Shown: positions 43,394 to 52,407 of the stretch, piece by piece
Numbering within the stretch: the stretch's first letter is position 1
Layout: every line of letters starts with the position of its first letter
From: Phaeobacter sp. J2-8
Lineage (GTDB): Bacteria > Pseudomonadota > Alphaproteobacteria > Rhodobacterales > Rhodobacteraceae
Direction of reading: 5' to 3'
DNA: 64,000 nucleotides
Assembly (NCBI RefSeq): GCF_022867865.1
Contig: NZ_JALIEC010000006.1
Coordinates: 186,001 to 250,000 of the forward strand
Made by a program: the position numbers and the translations under genes
Notes under the pieces: generated by a model
The model's database searches: none
Seen by the model: the letters and a program-made list of their open reading frames with translations, nothing else
Told to the model about the DNA's origin: nothing

Positions 43394-44557
43394 ATGTCGG
43401 ACAGGGACACATTTCTTGGCTATCCCCGGCCTGTCGGGCGGCCGGGCATTCGCAACCATCTGTTGGTTCTGAATTGCACCGGGCTGACCGATGCCGCCGC
43501 ACGCCGCGTGGCGGCGGCCCTGCCCGGCACGGTCTTTGCCGGGACGATGTATGGCATGGGCATGATTGCCGCCGATGGCGACTTTCATACTGCGGCCCTG
43601 TCCGGGCTGGCGACACATCCCAATTGCGGCGCGGTCCTGCTGATCAGCGCGGACCGCACGCGCCTGGATCAGATGATCGCCGTGGTCGAAGCATCGGGCC
43701 GCCCCTATGCCGCGCTGGGGTTGGATGACACCAACCACGATGCCCAGGTACTAAGCCAACGGGCGATATGTGACGGCGCGCAGCTCTTGCGCGATCTGTC
43801 GACCATGCGGCCGGTGCCCTGCCCGATGTCTGACCTGTTCCTTGGCTTTGAATGTGGCCTGTCCGACCCTTCGTCCGGGTTGGTGGCCAATCCGCTTTTG
43901 GGGCAAATCGCCGATTGGCTGGTGGATGCGGGCGGCAGCGTCGTGCTGGGCGAAAGCATCGAATGGTTGGGCACCGAGGATGAACTGGCCCGGCGCGCCG
44001 CCACACCAGAGGTTGGTGCGGCACTGACAGATGCGGTCTCCAACCGGCTGGCCATGGCCCATGCGGCGGGCCTGGATCTTTTGGGCACCAACCCCAACGC
44101 CGCCAATATCAGGGCGGGTCTGAGCACGATCGAGGAAAAAGCCAGCGGCGCGGTGCTCAAGGCCGGATCACGCCCAATTCAATCGGTTCTGTCTTATGCC
44201 GAGGCGCCCGCTGCGCCCGGTCTGCACCTGATGGACGCCCCCAGCTATTCACCGGAATCCCTGACCGGTTTTGTCGCCGCAGGCGCGCAGATGATCCTGT
44301 TCACCACCGGGCTTGGCAACAGCTATTGCAGCGCGCTGGCCCCGACGCTGAAGCTGACGGCCAATGCCGGCACCGCCAGAAACCTGCCTTGCCAGATCGA
44401 CTTTGACGCCTCTGCCGGGTTCACCGGCCAAACGCTGGCCGATCTTGCACCGGATCTGATGGCCGGGATCATCGCCACGGCCTCGGCCAGGCTCACCTGG
44501 GGTGAGATCATCGGCGAAGGCGCAGAATCCATCAGCCGTTTCGGAGCCGCAATATGA
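43394..44557 (+). CDS. UxaA-family sugar-acid dehydratase, large subunit (second copy)
   Basis: A 387-residue large-domain UxaA protein, paralogous to 29707. Shared family features are RPVGRPGIRNHLLVLNCTGL, the central FLGFECGLSDPSSGLVANP, GLSTIEEKASGAVLKAGSRP, LMDAPSYSPESLTG and FTTGLGNSYCSALAPTLKLT. It differs from the first copy at several of these sites (DAPSYS versus DVVPDG), so it is a diverged paralogue rather than a recent duplicate. It overlaps the SAF-domain gene by ATGA. It should dehydrate an aldonate to a 2-keto-3-deoxy acid for the HpcH/HpaI aldolase two genes on. Confidence 0.84.
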   Translation: MSDRDTFLGYPRPVGRPGIRNHLLVLNCTGLTDAAARRVAAALPGTVFAGTMYGMGMIAADGDFHTAALSGLATHPNCGAVLLISADRTRLDQMIAVVEASGRPYAALGLDDTNHDAQVLSQRAICDGAQLLRDLSTMRPVPCPMSDLFLGFECGLSDPSSGLVANPLLGQIADWLVDAGGSVVLGESIEWLGTEDELARRAATPEVGAALTDAVSNRLAMAHAAGLDLLGTNPNAANIRAGLSTIEEKASGAVLKAGSRPIQSVLSYAEAPAAPGLHLMDAPSYSPESLTGFVAAGAQMILFTTGLGNSYCSALAPTLKLTANAGTARNLPCQIDFDASAGFTGQTLADLAPDLMAGIIATASARLTWGEIIGEGAESISRFGAAI

Positions 44558-44835
44558 CCACCAAAGCCCATATGGTCCGCCCCGACGACATGGTCGCCTA
44601 TCTGCTGGCCGACGCCCGGCCGGGCATGACGGTCCAGACCGCATCCCATGCCCTGACCGCCCGCGACGCCATCCCCGTCTTTCACAAGATCGCCCTGCTC
44701 GACATTGCAGCGGGCGCGACCATTCACCGGGGCGGCTGGCCGATTGGCCGCGCCTCTACCGACATCCCGGCGGGGGCACATGTGCATGTGCACAACCTCG
44801 TCAGTGCCTATGCGACGTCAAAGGAAACGGAATGA
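44554..44835 (+). CDS. UxaA-family dehydratase, small SAF-domain subunit (second copy)
   Basis: A 93-residue SAF-domain protein. VRPDDMVAYLLADARPGM at the N-terminus, IPVFHKIALLDIAAGA in the middle and HRGGWPIGRASTDIPAGAHV with HVHNL near the end match the first copy at 30903. It overlaps the large subunit and the following aldolase by four bases on each side. Gene order here is large then small, the reverse of the first copy, which argues that the two loci were assembled independently. Confidence 0.84.
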   Translation: MTTKAHMVRPDDMVAYLLADARPGMTVQTASHALTARDAIPVFHKIALLDIAAGATIHRGGWPIGRASTDIPAGAHVHVHNLVSAYATSKETE

Positions 44836-45638
44836 CCAACTCTCTGCCGCGGACCCTGGTAAAAGGACGCATCTTCAAAAAGAAACTGACCGACGGACAG
44901 GCCGTATCGGGTGCCTGGTCGACCCTCGGCTCGCCCGAGGCCGCCTGCCTGATGGCGGGGGCGGGGTTAGATTACCTGTTGATTGATCTGGAACACGGGC
45001 GCGGCGGGCTTGACGGGCTGGCAGCACAGGTTCAGGCGCTGGCGGCCTTTGACACCGCCGTCATGGTACGCCTGCCCGACCACGAATCCGGCAGCATCAA
45101 ACGGTGTCTCGACCTTGGGGCAAACTGTATTTTGGCCCCCCAGGTCGACACCGCCGCGATGGCGCAATCCATCCTCGACGCGGCCCTGTTCCCGACCGAG
45201 GGACGCCGCGGCGTGGCGGTGGGCGCGATCCAGGCCGCCGACTGGGGCTATTCCGCCGAAAGCTATTTCGCCCATGCCAACGATGCCTTGACCGTGCTTG
45301 TCCAGATCGAGTCCCCCGAAGCGGTGGCCAACCTCGATGACATCCTGGCGCTGAAACGGCTGGACGGGGTCTTTGTCGGGCCAAACGATCTGTCCGCCAA
45401 CATGGGCCTGTTCCGGCAATTCGATGCACCGCCGTTCCGCGCGGCTTTTGACAGCGTGCTTCAGTCCACATTGGCCGCAGGCAAGGTCTTTGGCGCCTTG
45501 CCCGCCCCGAACATCGAGGTCGAGACCCTGGTCAAACGCGGGGCACAGGTGGTTCCGGCCGGCTCGGATCAGGCCATGCTGCGCGGCGGCACACAGGCGA
45601 TGATCGCAGGTTTGAAAGCAGCAGGAGACAAGGCATGA
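44832..45638 (+). CDS. HpcH/HpaI-family class II aldolase (2-keto-3-deoxy sugar-acid aldolase)
   Basis: A 268-residue metal-dependent aldolase that should cleave a 2-keto-3-deoxy acid to pyruvate and an aldehyde. Typical motifs are LLIDLEHGRGG (catalytic His, preceded by Asp and Glu), VMVRLPDHE, VQIESPEAVANLDDI (metal Glu) and GVFVGPNDLSANMG (metal Asp). ATG at 44832 overlaps the SAF gene; the longer frame from 44502 is a read-through. Relatives include the KDR aldolase YfaU and the 4-hydroxy-2-oxoheptanedioate aldolase HpaI. With UxaA upstream and an aldehyde dehydrogenase downstream, lactaldehyde or glycolaldehyde is the expected second product. Confidence 0.88.
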   Translation: MTNSLPRTLVKGRIFKKKLTDGQAVSGAWSTLGSPEAACLMAGAGLDYLLIDLEHGRGGLDGLAAQVQALAAFDTAVMVRLPDHESGSIKRCLDLGANCILAPQVDTAAMAQSILDAALFPTEGRRGVAVGAIQAADWGYSAESYFAHANDALTVLVQIESPEAVANLDDILALKRLDGVFVGPNDLSANMGLFRQFDAPPFRAAFDSVLQSTLAAGKVFGALPAPNIEVETLVKRGAQVVPAGSDQAMLRGGTQAMIAGLKAAGDKA

Positions 45639-47072
45639 GCGACATGACACTTCAGCCGCCGGTATTGCCCGCGCCGACAGATTGGTCGGGCGCCGAAGGC
45701 TTTGCAACGCGCGATCCGGCCCTGGGCACCGTTGTCGCCCGCTACGGGATCGCCACGCCGGATGCATTGGCGCAGATCCTGGACGTCGCGCAACAGGGCT
45801 TTGCCCTTTGGTCGGCGATGACCACCAACCAGCGCTGTGACCGGCTGGTCGAATGGTTGAACCGGATCGAGTCCGAGACCGACAGCCTCGCCGGGGAAAT
45901 GACCGACGAACAGGGCAAGCCACTGGCAGAATCCAAGGCCGAGATCGGCAAATCCCTGCGCGAAGCACGCCAGATGCTGGGCTTTGCCCGGTCGCATGGC
46001 GGCCAGACCCTGCCGGGCCGTGCGCCGGGCTGGACCAATACAATCCTGCGCCGGCCGCTGGGGGTTGTTCTGGCCATCACGCCCTGGAATTTCCCGGTGC
46101 TGACGCCATTGCGCAAGCTGGTGCCAGCCCTTGCCACCGGCAATGCCGTGGTGCTGAAACCTTCGGAATTCACCCCCGCCGCCGCCATGCGGCTGGTGCG
46201 CGCCGCAGAGGGCATTCTGCCTGACGGGGCGCTCTGCCTTGTCAATGGTGCCGGTGATGTCGCCGCACAGCTGGTGGCATCCGATATCGCCGCGATTTCC
46301 TTTACCGGATCGGTGGCCACAGGCCGCAAGATCGGGGCGGTCGCGGGTCAGAACCTGGTGCCTGTGTCGCTGGAGCTGGGCGGCAAGAATGCGGCCATCG
46401 TCGATGACGTGGCCGACCTTGACGCCGCTCTTGATGCCATTGTCGGCGCGGCGTTTCAATGTTCGGGCCAACGCTGTACCGCGATCAGCCGGGTGATTGC
46501 CCGGGACGCGATCTATGATGCGGTGCGCGACGGGTTGATCACACGCATGAACGCGCTGACCGCCCCCGGGGCGCGACCCGGCCACAACGCTGGGTCCGAT
46601 CACCACACAGGCCCAGCTTGACCGGATCATGCATCTTGTCCGCGCCGCAGAGCTTGAGGGCGCCACTGTCCTGACCGGCGGTCAGCGGCACGCGCCCGCG
46701 AAATCGCCAGACGGGTTGTTTTTCGAACCAACGCTGCTGGCCTCCGATGACCCGGAAAACCCCGCGGTGCGCGATGAAATCTTTGGCCCGGTGCTGACGC
46801 TGACACGTTACCACACCGATGCCGACGCATTGGAAAGTGCCAATGCCACCTCTTACGGCCTGACCAGTGCGATCTTTACCGATCGTCTGGACTTTGCCCA
46901 ACGCGCGATGAACACGCTGCAAACCGGCATGATCCACGTCAACCACGGAACCGCACCCGACGATAACATGCCCTTTGTCGGCATCCGCGATTCCGGGCTT
47001 GGCACCGGATCTGTCGGCCCCTCCACCCTTGATTTCTATACGACCGAACACGCCGCTTATCTGGCGGGTTGA
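45635..47072 (+). pseudogene. NAD(P)-dependent aldehyde dehydrogenase, frame broken by a 1-base insertion near 46562-46570
   Basis: The first frame holds TPWNFPV, VVLKPSEFTP, SLELGGKNAAIVDD and the catalytic Cys in CSGQRCTAISRV, then runs off into GHNAGSDHHTGPA. The second resumes at RDPATTLGPITTQAQLDRIM and continues through VRDEIFGPVLTLTRY to the C-terminus. Removing one C from the C5 run (CCCCCGGGG) joins them as LTAPGRDPATTLGP. The span, 1438 bases, is one more than 479 codons. All catalytic residues are intact, so an assembly error is likely. It should oxidise the aldehyde released by the HpcH aldolase. It overlaps that gene by ATGA. Confidence 0.88.
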
Positions 47073-47084
47073 AGGAGCTTTCCC

Positions 47085-48185
47085 ATGAAATTTACCAATA
47101 TCGAAATCCGCGCCTGCCGGCATGAACCAGAACAATCCTATAGCCTGAAAGACGGCAAACCGATTGATTTTGAATTCCTTGCCATGCGGTTTGACACCGA
47201 CGAAGGCATGAGCGTCGAAACCTTCGGCTTTGCCGGGCGCAGCGCGCTGGCGATGGGCGCGGTCTCGGCCGAATTGCTGCGGCCCTTCTTTCTTGGCCGT
47301 GACCCCGATTACCGCGAGCAGCATTGGCATGACTATCGCCGGTTCAACCGGGCGTGGAATTTCACCCCGTCCTATTGCTATGCGCCCTATGACATTGCCT
47401 GCCATCTGGCGCAGGCGCAGAAAGCGGGATTGCCGCTGTACAAACATCTTGGCGCCGTGCGTGACAGCGTGCCAATTTACGGCTCGTCGCTAACCCTGCC
47501 CACTGCCGAGGCCTATGCACAAGAGGCAAAGGAACTTCAGGCAAAGGGCTGGGCGGCCTATAAATTGCACCCGCAGGCAGATATCGAGGTTGCCTTTGAG
47601 GCCCACCGCGCCTGCCGCGAAGCGGTTGGACCGGACTTCCGTCTGATGTCCGATCCGGTCAGCAACTTCAATTTCCAACAGAACCTGCATTTCGGCAAAA
47701 TGCTGGAAGAGCTGAATTATTACTGGCTCGAAGAACCGATGTTCGACGAATGCCACGGGTCGATGCGGTCGTTGCGCGACACGTTGAAAATCCCGATTGT
47801 CGGCGGTGAAACGGCGGAAAACCACCCCGCAGGCGTGGCCGAACTGGTCGCGACCCGCGCTATCGACATTGTGCGTGGCGATGCATCCTGGTCCGGCGGG
47901 ATCACCGGTTTGATGAAAACCGCACATCTGGCCGAAGCCCATGGCATGAACTGCGAAATCCACACCGCGATCTATCACCCGCTGGAGCTGGTGAACCTGC
48001 ATTGCGCCGCCGCGATCCGCAACAACGAGTTTTTCGAGGTGCTGGTGCCCGAAGAATTGTTTGCCATCGGTCTAAAAGATCCAATCGACGTGCGCGACGG
48101 CCATGCCCACCTGCCACAGACGCCGGGGCTTGGCATCGACCTGGATTGGGATTTCATCGACAACGCTACGATAAAGGTGATGTGA
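47085..48185 (+). CDS. Mandelate racemase/enolase-superfamily enzyme, unassigned subgroup
   Basis: A 366-residue enolase-superfamily protein. The barrel shows AAYKLHPQ (Lys, with His in place of the second Lys of KxK), LMSDPVSNF (metal Asp), YWLEEPMFDE (metal Glu), VGGETAENHPAG (metal Glu), VRGDASWSGGI (Asp of the dyad) and EIHTAIYHP (catalytic His). It lies 12 bp after the aldehyde dehydrogenase and just touches the following permease (TGATG). It is not close to the galactonate-dehydratase-like pair at 26317 and 56288. Dehydration or racemisation of a sugar acid is expected; the substrate is open. Confidence 0.84.
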   Translation: MKFTNIEIRACRHEPEQSYSLKDGKPIDFEFLAMRFDTDEGMSVETFGFAGRSALAMGAVSAELLRPFFLGRDPDYREQHWHDYRRFNRAWNFTPSYCYAPYDIACHLAQAQKAGLPLYKHLGAVRDSVPIYGSSLTLPTAEAYAQEAKELQAKGWAAYKLHPQADIEVAFEAHRACREAVGPDFRLMSDPVSNFNFQQNLHFGKMLEELNYYWLEEPMFDECHGSMRSLRDTLKIPIVGGETAENHPAGVAELVATRAIDIVRGDASWSGGITGLMKTAHLAEAHGMNCEIHTAIYHPLELVNLHCAAAIRNNEFFEVLVPEELFAIGLKDPIDVRDGHAHLPQTPGLGIDLDWDFIDNATIKVM

Positions 48186-49054
48186 TGGCGGATGTTGCCA
48201 CACAGGGTCGCACAATAAACGAGGACCGCCAGCGCCGTTGGCGCCAGGCGGGGATCTATATCGCATTGACGGTTGTGACCTTCATCATGGTCTTTCCGAT
48301 CCTGTGGATGATCTCGGTATCGCTGAAGCCGACCACCGAAACCTTTTCGCTGCCGCCGCGTCTGTTGCCGGACAGCTTTCACTGGGGCGGCTATGCCAAG
48401 GTGCTGACCGACCCCAAGTTCCGCACCTTTCTGATCAACAGCTATGTTGTTGGTCTGGCCGTCACTGCGCTGTCGCTGGTGATTGGCACGCTCGCGGCAT
48501 TCGGCTTTTCGCGCTATCGCTTCTTTGGCGACCGGGTGGCCAAATTGTTCGTGATCACCACCCAGATGGTGCCGACCATCACGCTTCTGATCCCCTATTT
48601 CGGCGTGATCGTCTTTCTTGGGCTTTATGACACGCTCTGGGGTCTGATCCTGACCTATCTGACCTTTGCGCTGCCCTATTCCATCGTCATGATGAACGGC
48701 TATCTCGACACAATCCCCAAGGATTTCGACGAGGCCGCCACCATTGACGGCTGTACGCCCCTGGGCGTTCTGGTGCGGGTGCTTTTGCCCGTGGCACTGC
48801 CGGGCATCATCTCGACCGCGGTTTATACCTTCCTGCTGGCCTGGAACGAATTCCTGTTTGCCCTGGCACTGACCCGGTCGATGGACATGCGCACCGTGCC
48901 GGTGGGGATTTCGATGATGGTCGGCGAATTCGGCCTTAAATGGGATAAGATGATGGCCTTTTCGGTGATCGGCTCCTTGCCGGTGCTGATCCTGTTCATG
49001 CTTGTTCAAAGATTTGTCGTCGGCGGTCTGTCCGCTGGGGGCGTCAAAGGGTGA
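48185..49054 (+). CDS. CUT1 sugar ABC transporter permease (MalG type)
   Basis: A 289-residue inner-membrane permease with six helices. ATG at 48185 shares one base with the previous stop (TGATG); the longer frame from 48002 is a read-through. The EAA loop is EAATIDGCTPLGVLVRVLLP, and FLLAWNEFLFALALTRS is the typical MalG-like segment. Unusually, it precedes the binding-protein gene while the partner permease follows that gene, so transporter gene order is G-SBP-F-ATPase. Confidence 0.92.
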   Translation: MADVATQGRTINEDRQRRWRQAGIYIALTVVTFIMVFPILWMISVSLKPTTETFSLPPRLLPDSFHWGGYAKVLTDPKFRTFLINSYVVGLAVTALSLVIGTLAAFGFSRYRFFGDRVAKLFVITTQMVPTITLLIPYFGVIVFLGLYDTLWGLILTYLTFALPYSIVMMNGYLDTIPKDFDEAATIDGCTPLGVLVRVLLPVALPGIISTAVYTFLLAWNEFLFALALTRSMDMRTVPVGISMMVGEFGLKWDKMMAFSVIGSLPVLILFMLVQRFVVGGLSAGGVKG

Positions 49055-49110
49055 GAAACCCGAAAACCGGGGCAACACGCCCCGGACAACCAAAAGTGGA
49101 GGAAACAACA

Positions 49111-50355
49111 ATGATCAAGACCCGGATGACCGCATTCGCGCTGGCGGCCGCAACGGCGCTGACGCCGCTGGCCGCACAAGGCGAAATCGAATGGCTGCAA
49201 TGGTTTGCTGCCGAAAACACCGATGGTTTCTATGACGAACTGGTGGCCGATTTCGAAGCCAAACACCCCGACATCACCGTCAAGCTTGTCACCCAGCCCT
49301 TTGGCAAGGTGCGCGAAAGCATCGTGACCGATAGCGCGATTGGTGTCGGTTCCGATGTGCTGGGGCTCAACATGCCATGGACCAAGGAATTCCTCGACAT
49401 CGGCATTCTTGAACCGCTGGACGACTACCTTGCGCGGGACGACAACAGCTTTGCCACCGGTGATCTGGTCGAGGCCCCACTGGGCAAGATCGACGGCCAC
49501 ACATGGATGGTGCCGCTCAACGCCTTTCCATTTGTGATGCATGTCAACATGGGGCTGGTGCGCGAAGCCGGTTTTGATGCCCCTCCCGCCACATGGGCGG
49601 AACTGTCCGCACAGACCAGCGCGATCTCGGCGTTGCAGGATGGCACATCCGGCATCGGCATGCCCTTCTCCTCTCAGCCGCCATCGAACGGCCCGATCCT
49701 GACCTTCCTGCCCCTGCTCTATGCCAATGGCGGGCGGATCATGGATGGCACCACGCCGAATTTCGACAACCCCAAAGTGGTGGAAACCCTGCAATACCTC
49801 AAAGACATGAACGACGCAGGCGGCATGGCCCCCGGCGCGGCATCGCGCACCGGCGGTGTCGATCTTGAGGAATTCATTGCCGGACGCACCGGGTTCCTGA
49901 TTTCACCGGGTGTGCATTCCAGCTCGATCACCAGCCGCAATCCTGAACTGGACTACACGCTGGTGCGGGTGCCGTCGAACGGCGAAAACGCCTATCGGGT
50001 GCATGGTTGGGAAATCGGCATCTCGGCCGACAGCGCCAACAAGGAAGACGCCTGGACCTTTGTGAACTATCTGCTGTCACCAGAGGTCAATGCCCGCGCG
50101 GCCAAGGCCGCCAACGCCCTGCCCGGCAACCTGAAGGCGCTGGATGCGGTGCGCGAAGGCGCGGATGAAACCCTGATCAAACAGATGGACATCCTGTCCG
50201 GCGACACCCCGGTCGAAGAAATGCGCCAGTCCCCCAAGGCCGTCGGAAGCTGGTCCGTCATGACCGAAGAAATCCAGGCCATGCTGCGGGGCGACCAAAC
50301 CCCGGCAGAGACCGCGACCGCCGTTCAGGCGCGTTGGATCGAACTGGCCAAATGA
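49111..50355 (+). CDS. Carbohydrate ABC transporter substrate-binding protein (family 1)
   Basis: A 414-residue CUT1 binding protein. ATG at 49111 follows GTGGAGGAAACAAC and gives a short Sec signal peptide (KTRMTAFALAAATALTPL, cleavage near AQG-E); the open frame reaches back to 49051. The mature part has LQWFAAENTDGFYDELVADF, LGLNMPWTKEFLD, MVPLNAFPFVMHVN and a C-terminal VHGWEIGISADSANKEDAW, typical of sugar or polyol binders. It is flanked by the two permease genes and followed by a strong hairpin. Confidence 0.92.
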   Translation: MIKTRMTAFALAAATALTPLAAQGEIEWLQWFAAENTDGFYDELVADFEAKHPDITVKLVTQPFGKVRESIVTDSAIGVGSDVLGLNMPWTKEFLDIGILEPLDDYLARDDNSFATGDLVEAPLGKIDGHTWMVPLNAFPFVMHVNMGLVREAGFDAPPATWAELSAQTSAISALQDGTSGIGMPFSSQPPSNGPILTFLPLLYANGGRIMDGTTPNFDNPKVVETLQYLKDMNDAGGMAPGAASRTGGVDLEEFIAGRTGFLISPGVHSSSITSRNPELDYTLVRVPSNGENAYRVHGWEIGISADSANKEDAWTFVNYLLSPEVNARAAKAANALPGNLKALDAVREGADETLIKQMDILSGDTPVEEMRQSPKAVGSWSVMTEEIQAMLRGDQTPAETATAVQARWIELAK

Positions 50356-50362
50356 TACGCCG

Positions 50363-50391
50363 GGACCGGGCGGCGCCTGTCCGCCCGGTCC
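50363..50391. terminator. Intercistronic hairpin after the binding-protein gene
   Basis: GGACCGGGCGG pairs with CCGCCCGGTCC across a CGCCTGT loop, a perfect 11-bp stem eight bases after the binding-protein stop. No T tract follows. It is the same arrangement as at 12133 and 34082, consistent with differential expression of the binding protein. Confidence 0.6.
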
Positions 50392-50413
50392 TCCTTGCAT
50401 GAAGGACGATCAA

Positions 50414-51301
50414 GTGACCTCAACCATTCGCCAGATGACCACCAAAGGCACACCTTACTTTTTCCTGTTGCCAGGGTTGGTGATCCTTGGTGCGCTGCTT
50501 TCCGTGCCGCTCTACAAGGTGGTGGAATATTCGCTCTACGACAATGTCATCGTCGAGCGGAACCCGACCTATGTCGGCCTCGCCAACTATCAAACCCTTC
50601 TGACCGATCCCGGCTATTGGAGCGCGGGATTGAACACGCTGCTCTTTACCGTTGGGTCGGTGCTGGGCCACATGGTTGTCGGCATCGGTCTGGCGTTGCT
50701 GGTCAACGCCGATATCGCGCCCCGCGCCCGGACCTTTTTCCGGTCAATGCTGGTCCTGCCATGGATTTTCACCGCTGTTGTGGTTGCGCTGAACTGGCAA
50801 TTGCTGCTCAACCCCTTTGGCCTGATCAACTATATCCTGCAATGGATGGGGCTGACCACGGAACCGCTGGATTGGCTGGGCGATCCCAACCTTGCCATGT
50901 GGTCCCTGCTGCTGATCTCGACCTGGCGCGGCTATCCGTTCATCATGGTCAGCTTTCTGTCGGGGCTGCAAACCGTCCCGCGCGAGCTTTATGAAGCTGC
51001 CGAAATCGACGGCGCCGGATTCTGGAGCAAATTCTGGCATGTCACCCTGCCACAGCTGAAACCTGTGATCTATGGCGTGGCCCTGCTTGACCTGATCTGG
51101 ACCTTCCAACTCTTTCCGCTGGTCTGGCTGTCCACGGGCGGTGGCCCCGGTCGCGCAACAGAAGTTCTGTCAACGCTGACCTTCCGCCTTGCCTTTGTGG
51201 ATTTCCAATTCAGCCAGGCAGCCACGGTTGCCGTGTCCATCCTCATCATCTCGGCGGCCTTCACGCTGCTTTATCTGCGCAACGAAGCGCGCCGTCTGTA
51301 A
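50414..51301 (+). CDS. CUT1 sugar ABC transporter permease (MalF type)
   Basis: A 295-residue (GTG start) inner-membrane permease with six helices. GTG at 50414 is preceded by GAAGGA at 50401-50406 with good spacing, so it is preferred over the ATG at 50399, which lacks a ribosome-binding site; the choice changes only five residues. The EAA loop is EAAEIDGAGFWSKFWHVTLP, and WLSTGGGPGRATEVLSTLTF is the typical MalF-like segment. It forms the channel with the 48185 product and is followed after 14 bp by the ATPase. Confidence 0.9.
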   Translation: MTSTIRQMTTKGTPYFFLLPGLVILGALLSVPLYKVVEYSLYDNVIVERNPTYVGLANYQTLLTDPGYWSAGLNTLLFTVGSVLGHMVVGIGLALLVNADIAPRARTFFRSMLVLPWIFTAVVVALNWQLLLNPFGLINYILQWMGLTTEPLDWLGDPNLAMWSLLLISTWRGYPFIMVSFLSGLQTVPRELYEAAEIDGAGFWSKFWHVTLPQLKPVIYGVALLDLIWTFQLFPLVWLSTGGGPGRATEVLSTLTFRLAFVDFQFSQAATVAVSILIISAAFTLLYLRNEARRL

Positions 51302-51315
51302 GTCCCGGAGTCCCC

Positions 51316-52407
51316 ATGTCACGTATTGAAATCCGCAATCTCGTCAAGATGTACGGTGCCCATCAGGCGCTGCACGGGATCGACATCTCGATCCAGCCGG
51401 GTGAATTCTGTGTGCTCGTCGGCCCGTCGGGCTGTGGCAAATCCACCACCCTGCGCATGGTCGCCGGTCTGGAAACCATTTCCGGCGGCGAGGTGTCGAT
51501 CGGCGACCGGGTGGTCAACGGTCTGCGCCCCAAGGAACGCGGCATCGCGATGGTGTTCCAGAACTATGCGCTCTACCCGTCCAAGACCGTGTACAACAAC
51601 ATGGCGTTTTCGCTGCAATTGTCGCGGATGCCGAAACCCGAAATCGAACGCCGCGTGCGCGAGGTTGCGGAAATCCTCGAACTGACGCCCCTGCTCGACC
51701 GCAAACCCGGCGCCTTGTCGGGTGGCCAACGCCAGCGTGTCGCCATGGGCCGGGCCATTGTTCGCGATCCAAAGGTGTTCCTGTTTGACGAACCGCTGTC
51801 GAACCTTGATGCCAAGCTGCGCGGCCAGATGCGGGCCGAAATCAAGCGCTTGCATCAACGGCTTGAAAACACGATCATCTATGTCACCCATGATCAGGTC
51901 GAGGCAATGACCCTCGCTGACCGCATCGTCATCATGCGCGACGGGCGGATCGAACAACAGGGCACGCCGGATGAGATTTTTCACGACCCCGACACGGTCT
52001 TTGTCGCCGGTTTCATGGGCAGCCCGCCGATGAACCTGGTGGATTGCATGGTCACGCCCGATGGTCTGAAACTGGGGGACAGCGAAATCACCTGTGCCAC
52101 CCCCAATGGCCTGCGGGCCGGTGAACGCGTGATCTGTGGCATCCGCCCGGATGACATTCGCCCCGCCTCAGACATGACCGCAGACATGACCGCCGATACG
52201 GCCCACAGCGCGCCAATCACCGTGCCGATCAACCTCATCGAACAATTGGGCACCGAAAAGCTGGTGCATTTTTCCGCCGGGGATCATGAAATGATCGGCA
52301 AGACAGGGGGCCGCGTCACAATGGCCGAAGGCGCGCCGCATCCCATGTCCTTTGACATGAAACATGCCTATTTCTTTGATCCAAAATCAGAAAAACGCAT
52401 CCGATGA
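51316..52407 (+). CDS. Sugar ABC transporter ATPase (UgpC/MsmK/MalK family)
   Basis: A 363-residue intact ATPase. Walker A GPSGCGKST is at 36-44, the signature [15 protein letters not shown], Walker [13 protein letters not shown] and the H-loop YVTHDQVEAM follow, and the C-terminal third is the MalK-type TOBE regulatory domain (GIRPDDIRPAS). It serves the transporter at 48185-51301. Because UgpC/MsmK-type ATPases can be shared, it might also energise the CUT1 system at 19090 if that ATPase (25227) is truly broken. It overlaps the AKR gene by ATGA. Confidence 0.93.
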   Translation: MSRIEIRNLVKMYGAHQALHGIDISIQPGEFCVLVGPSGCGKSTTLRMVAGLETISGGEVSIGDRVVNGLRPKERGIAMVFQNYALYPSKTVYNNMAFSLQLSRMPKPEIERRVREVAEILELTPLLDRKPGALSGGQRQRVAMGRAIVRDPKVFLFDEPLSNLDAKLRGQMRAEIKRLHQRLENTIIYVTHDQVEAMTLADRIVIMRDGRIEQQGTPDEIFHDPDTVFVAGFMGSPPMNLVDCMVTPDGLKLGDSEITCATPNGLRAGERVICGIRPDDIRPASDMTADMTADTAHSAPITVPINLIEQLGTEKLVHFSAGDHEMIGKTGGRVTMAEGAPHPMSFDMKHAYFFDPKSEKRIR

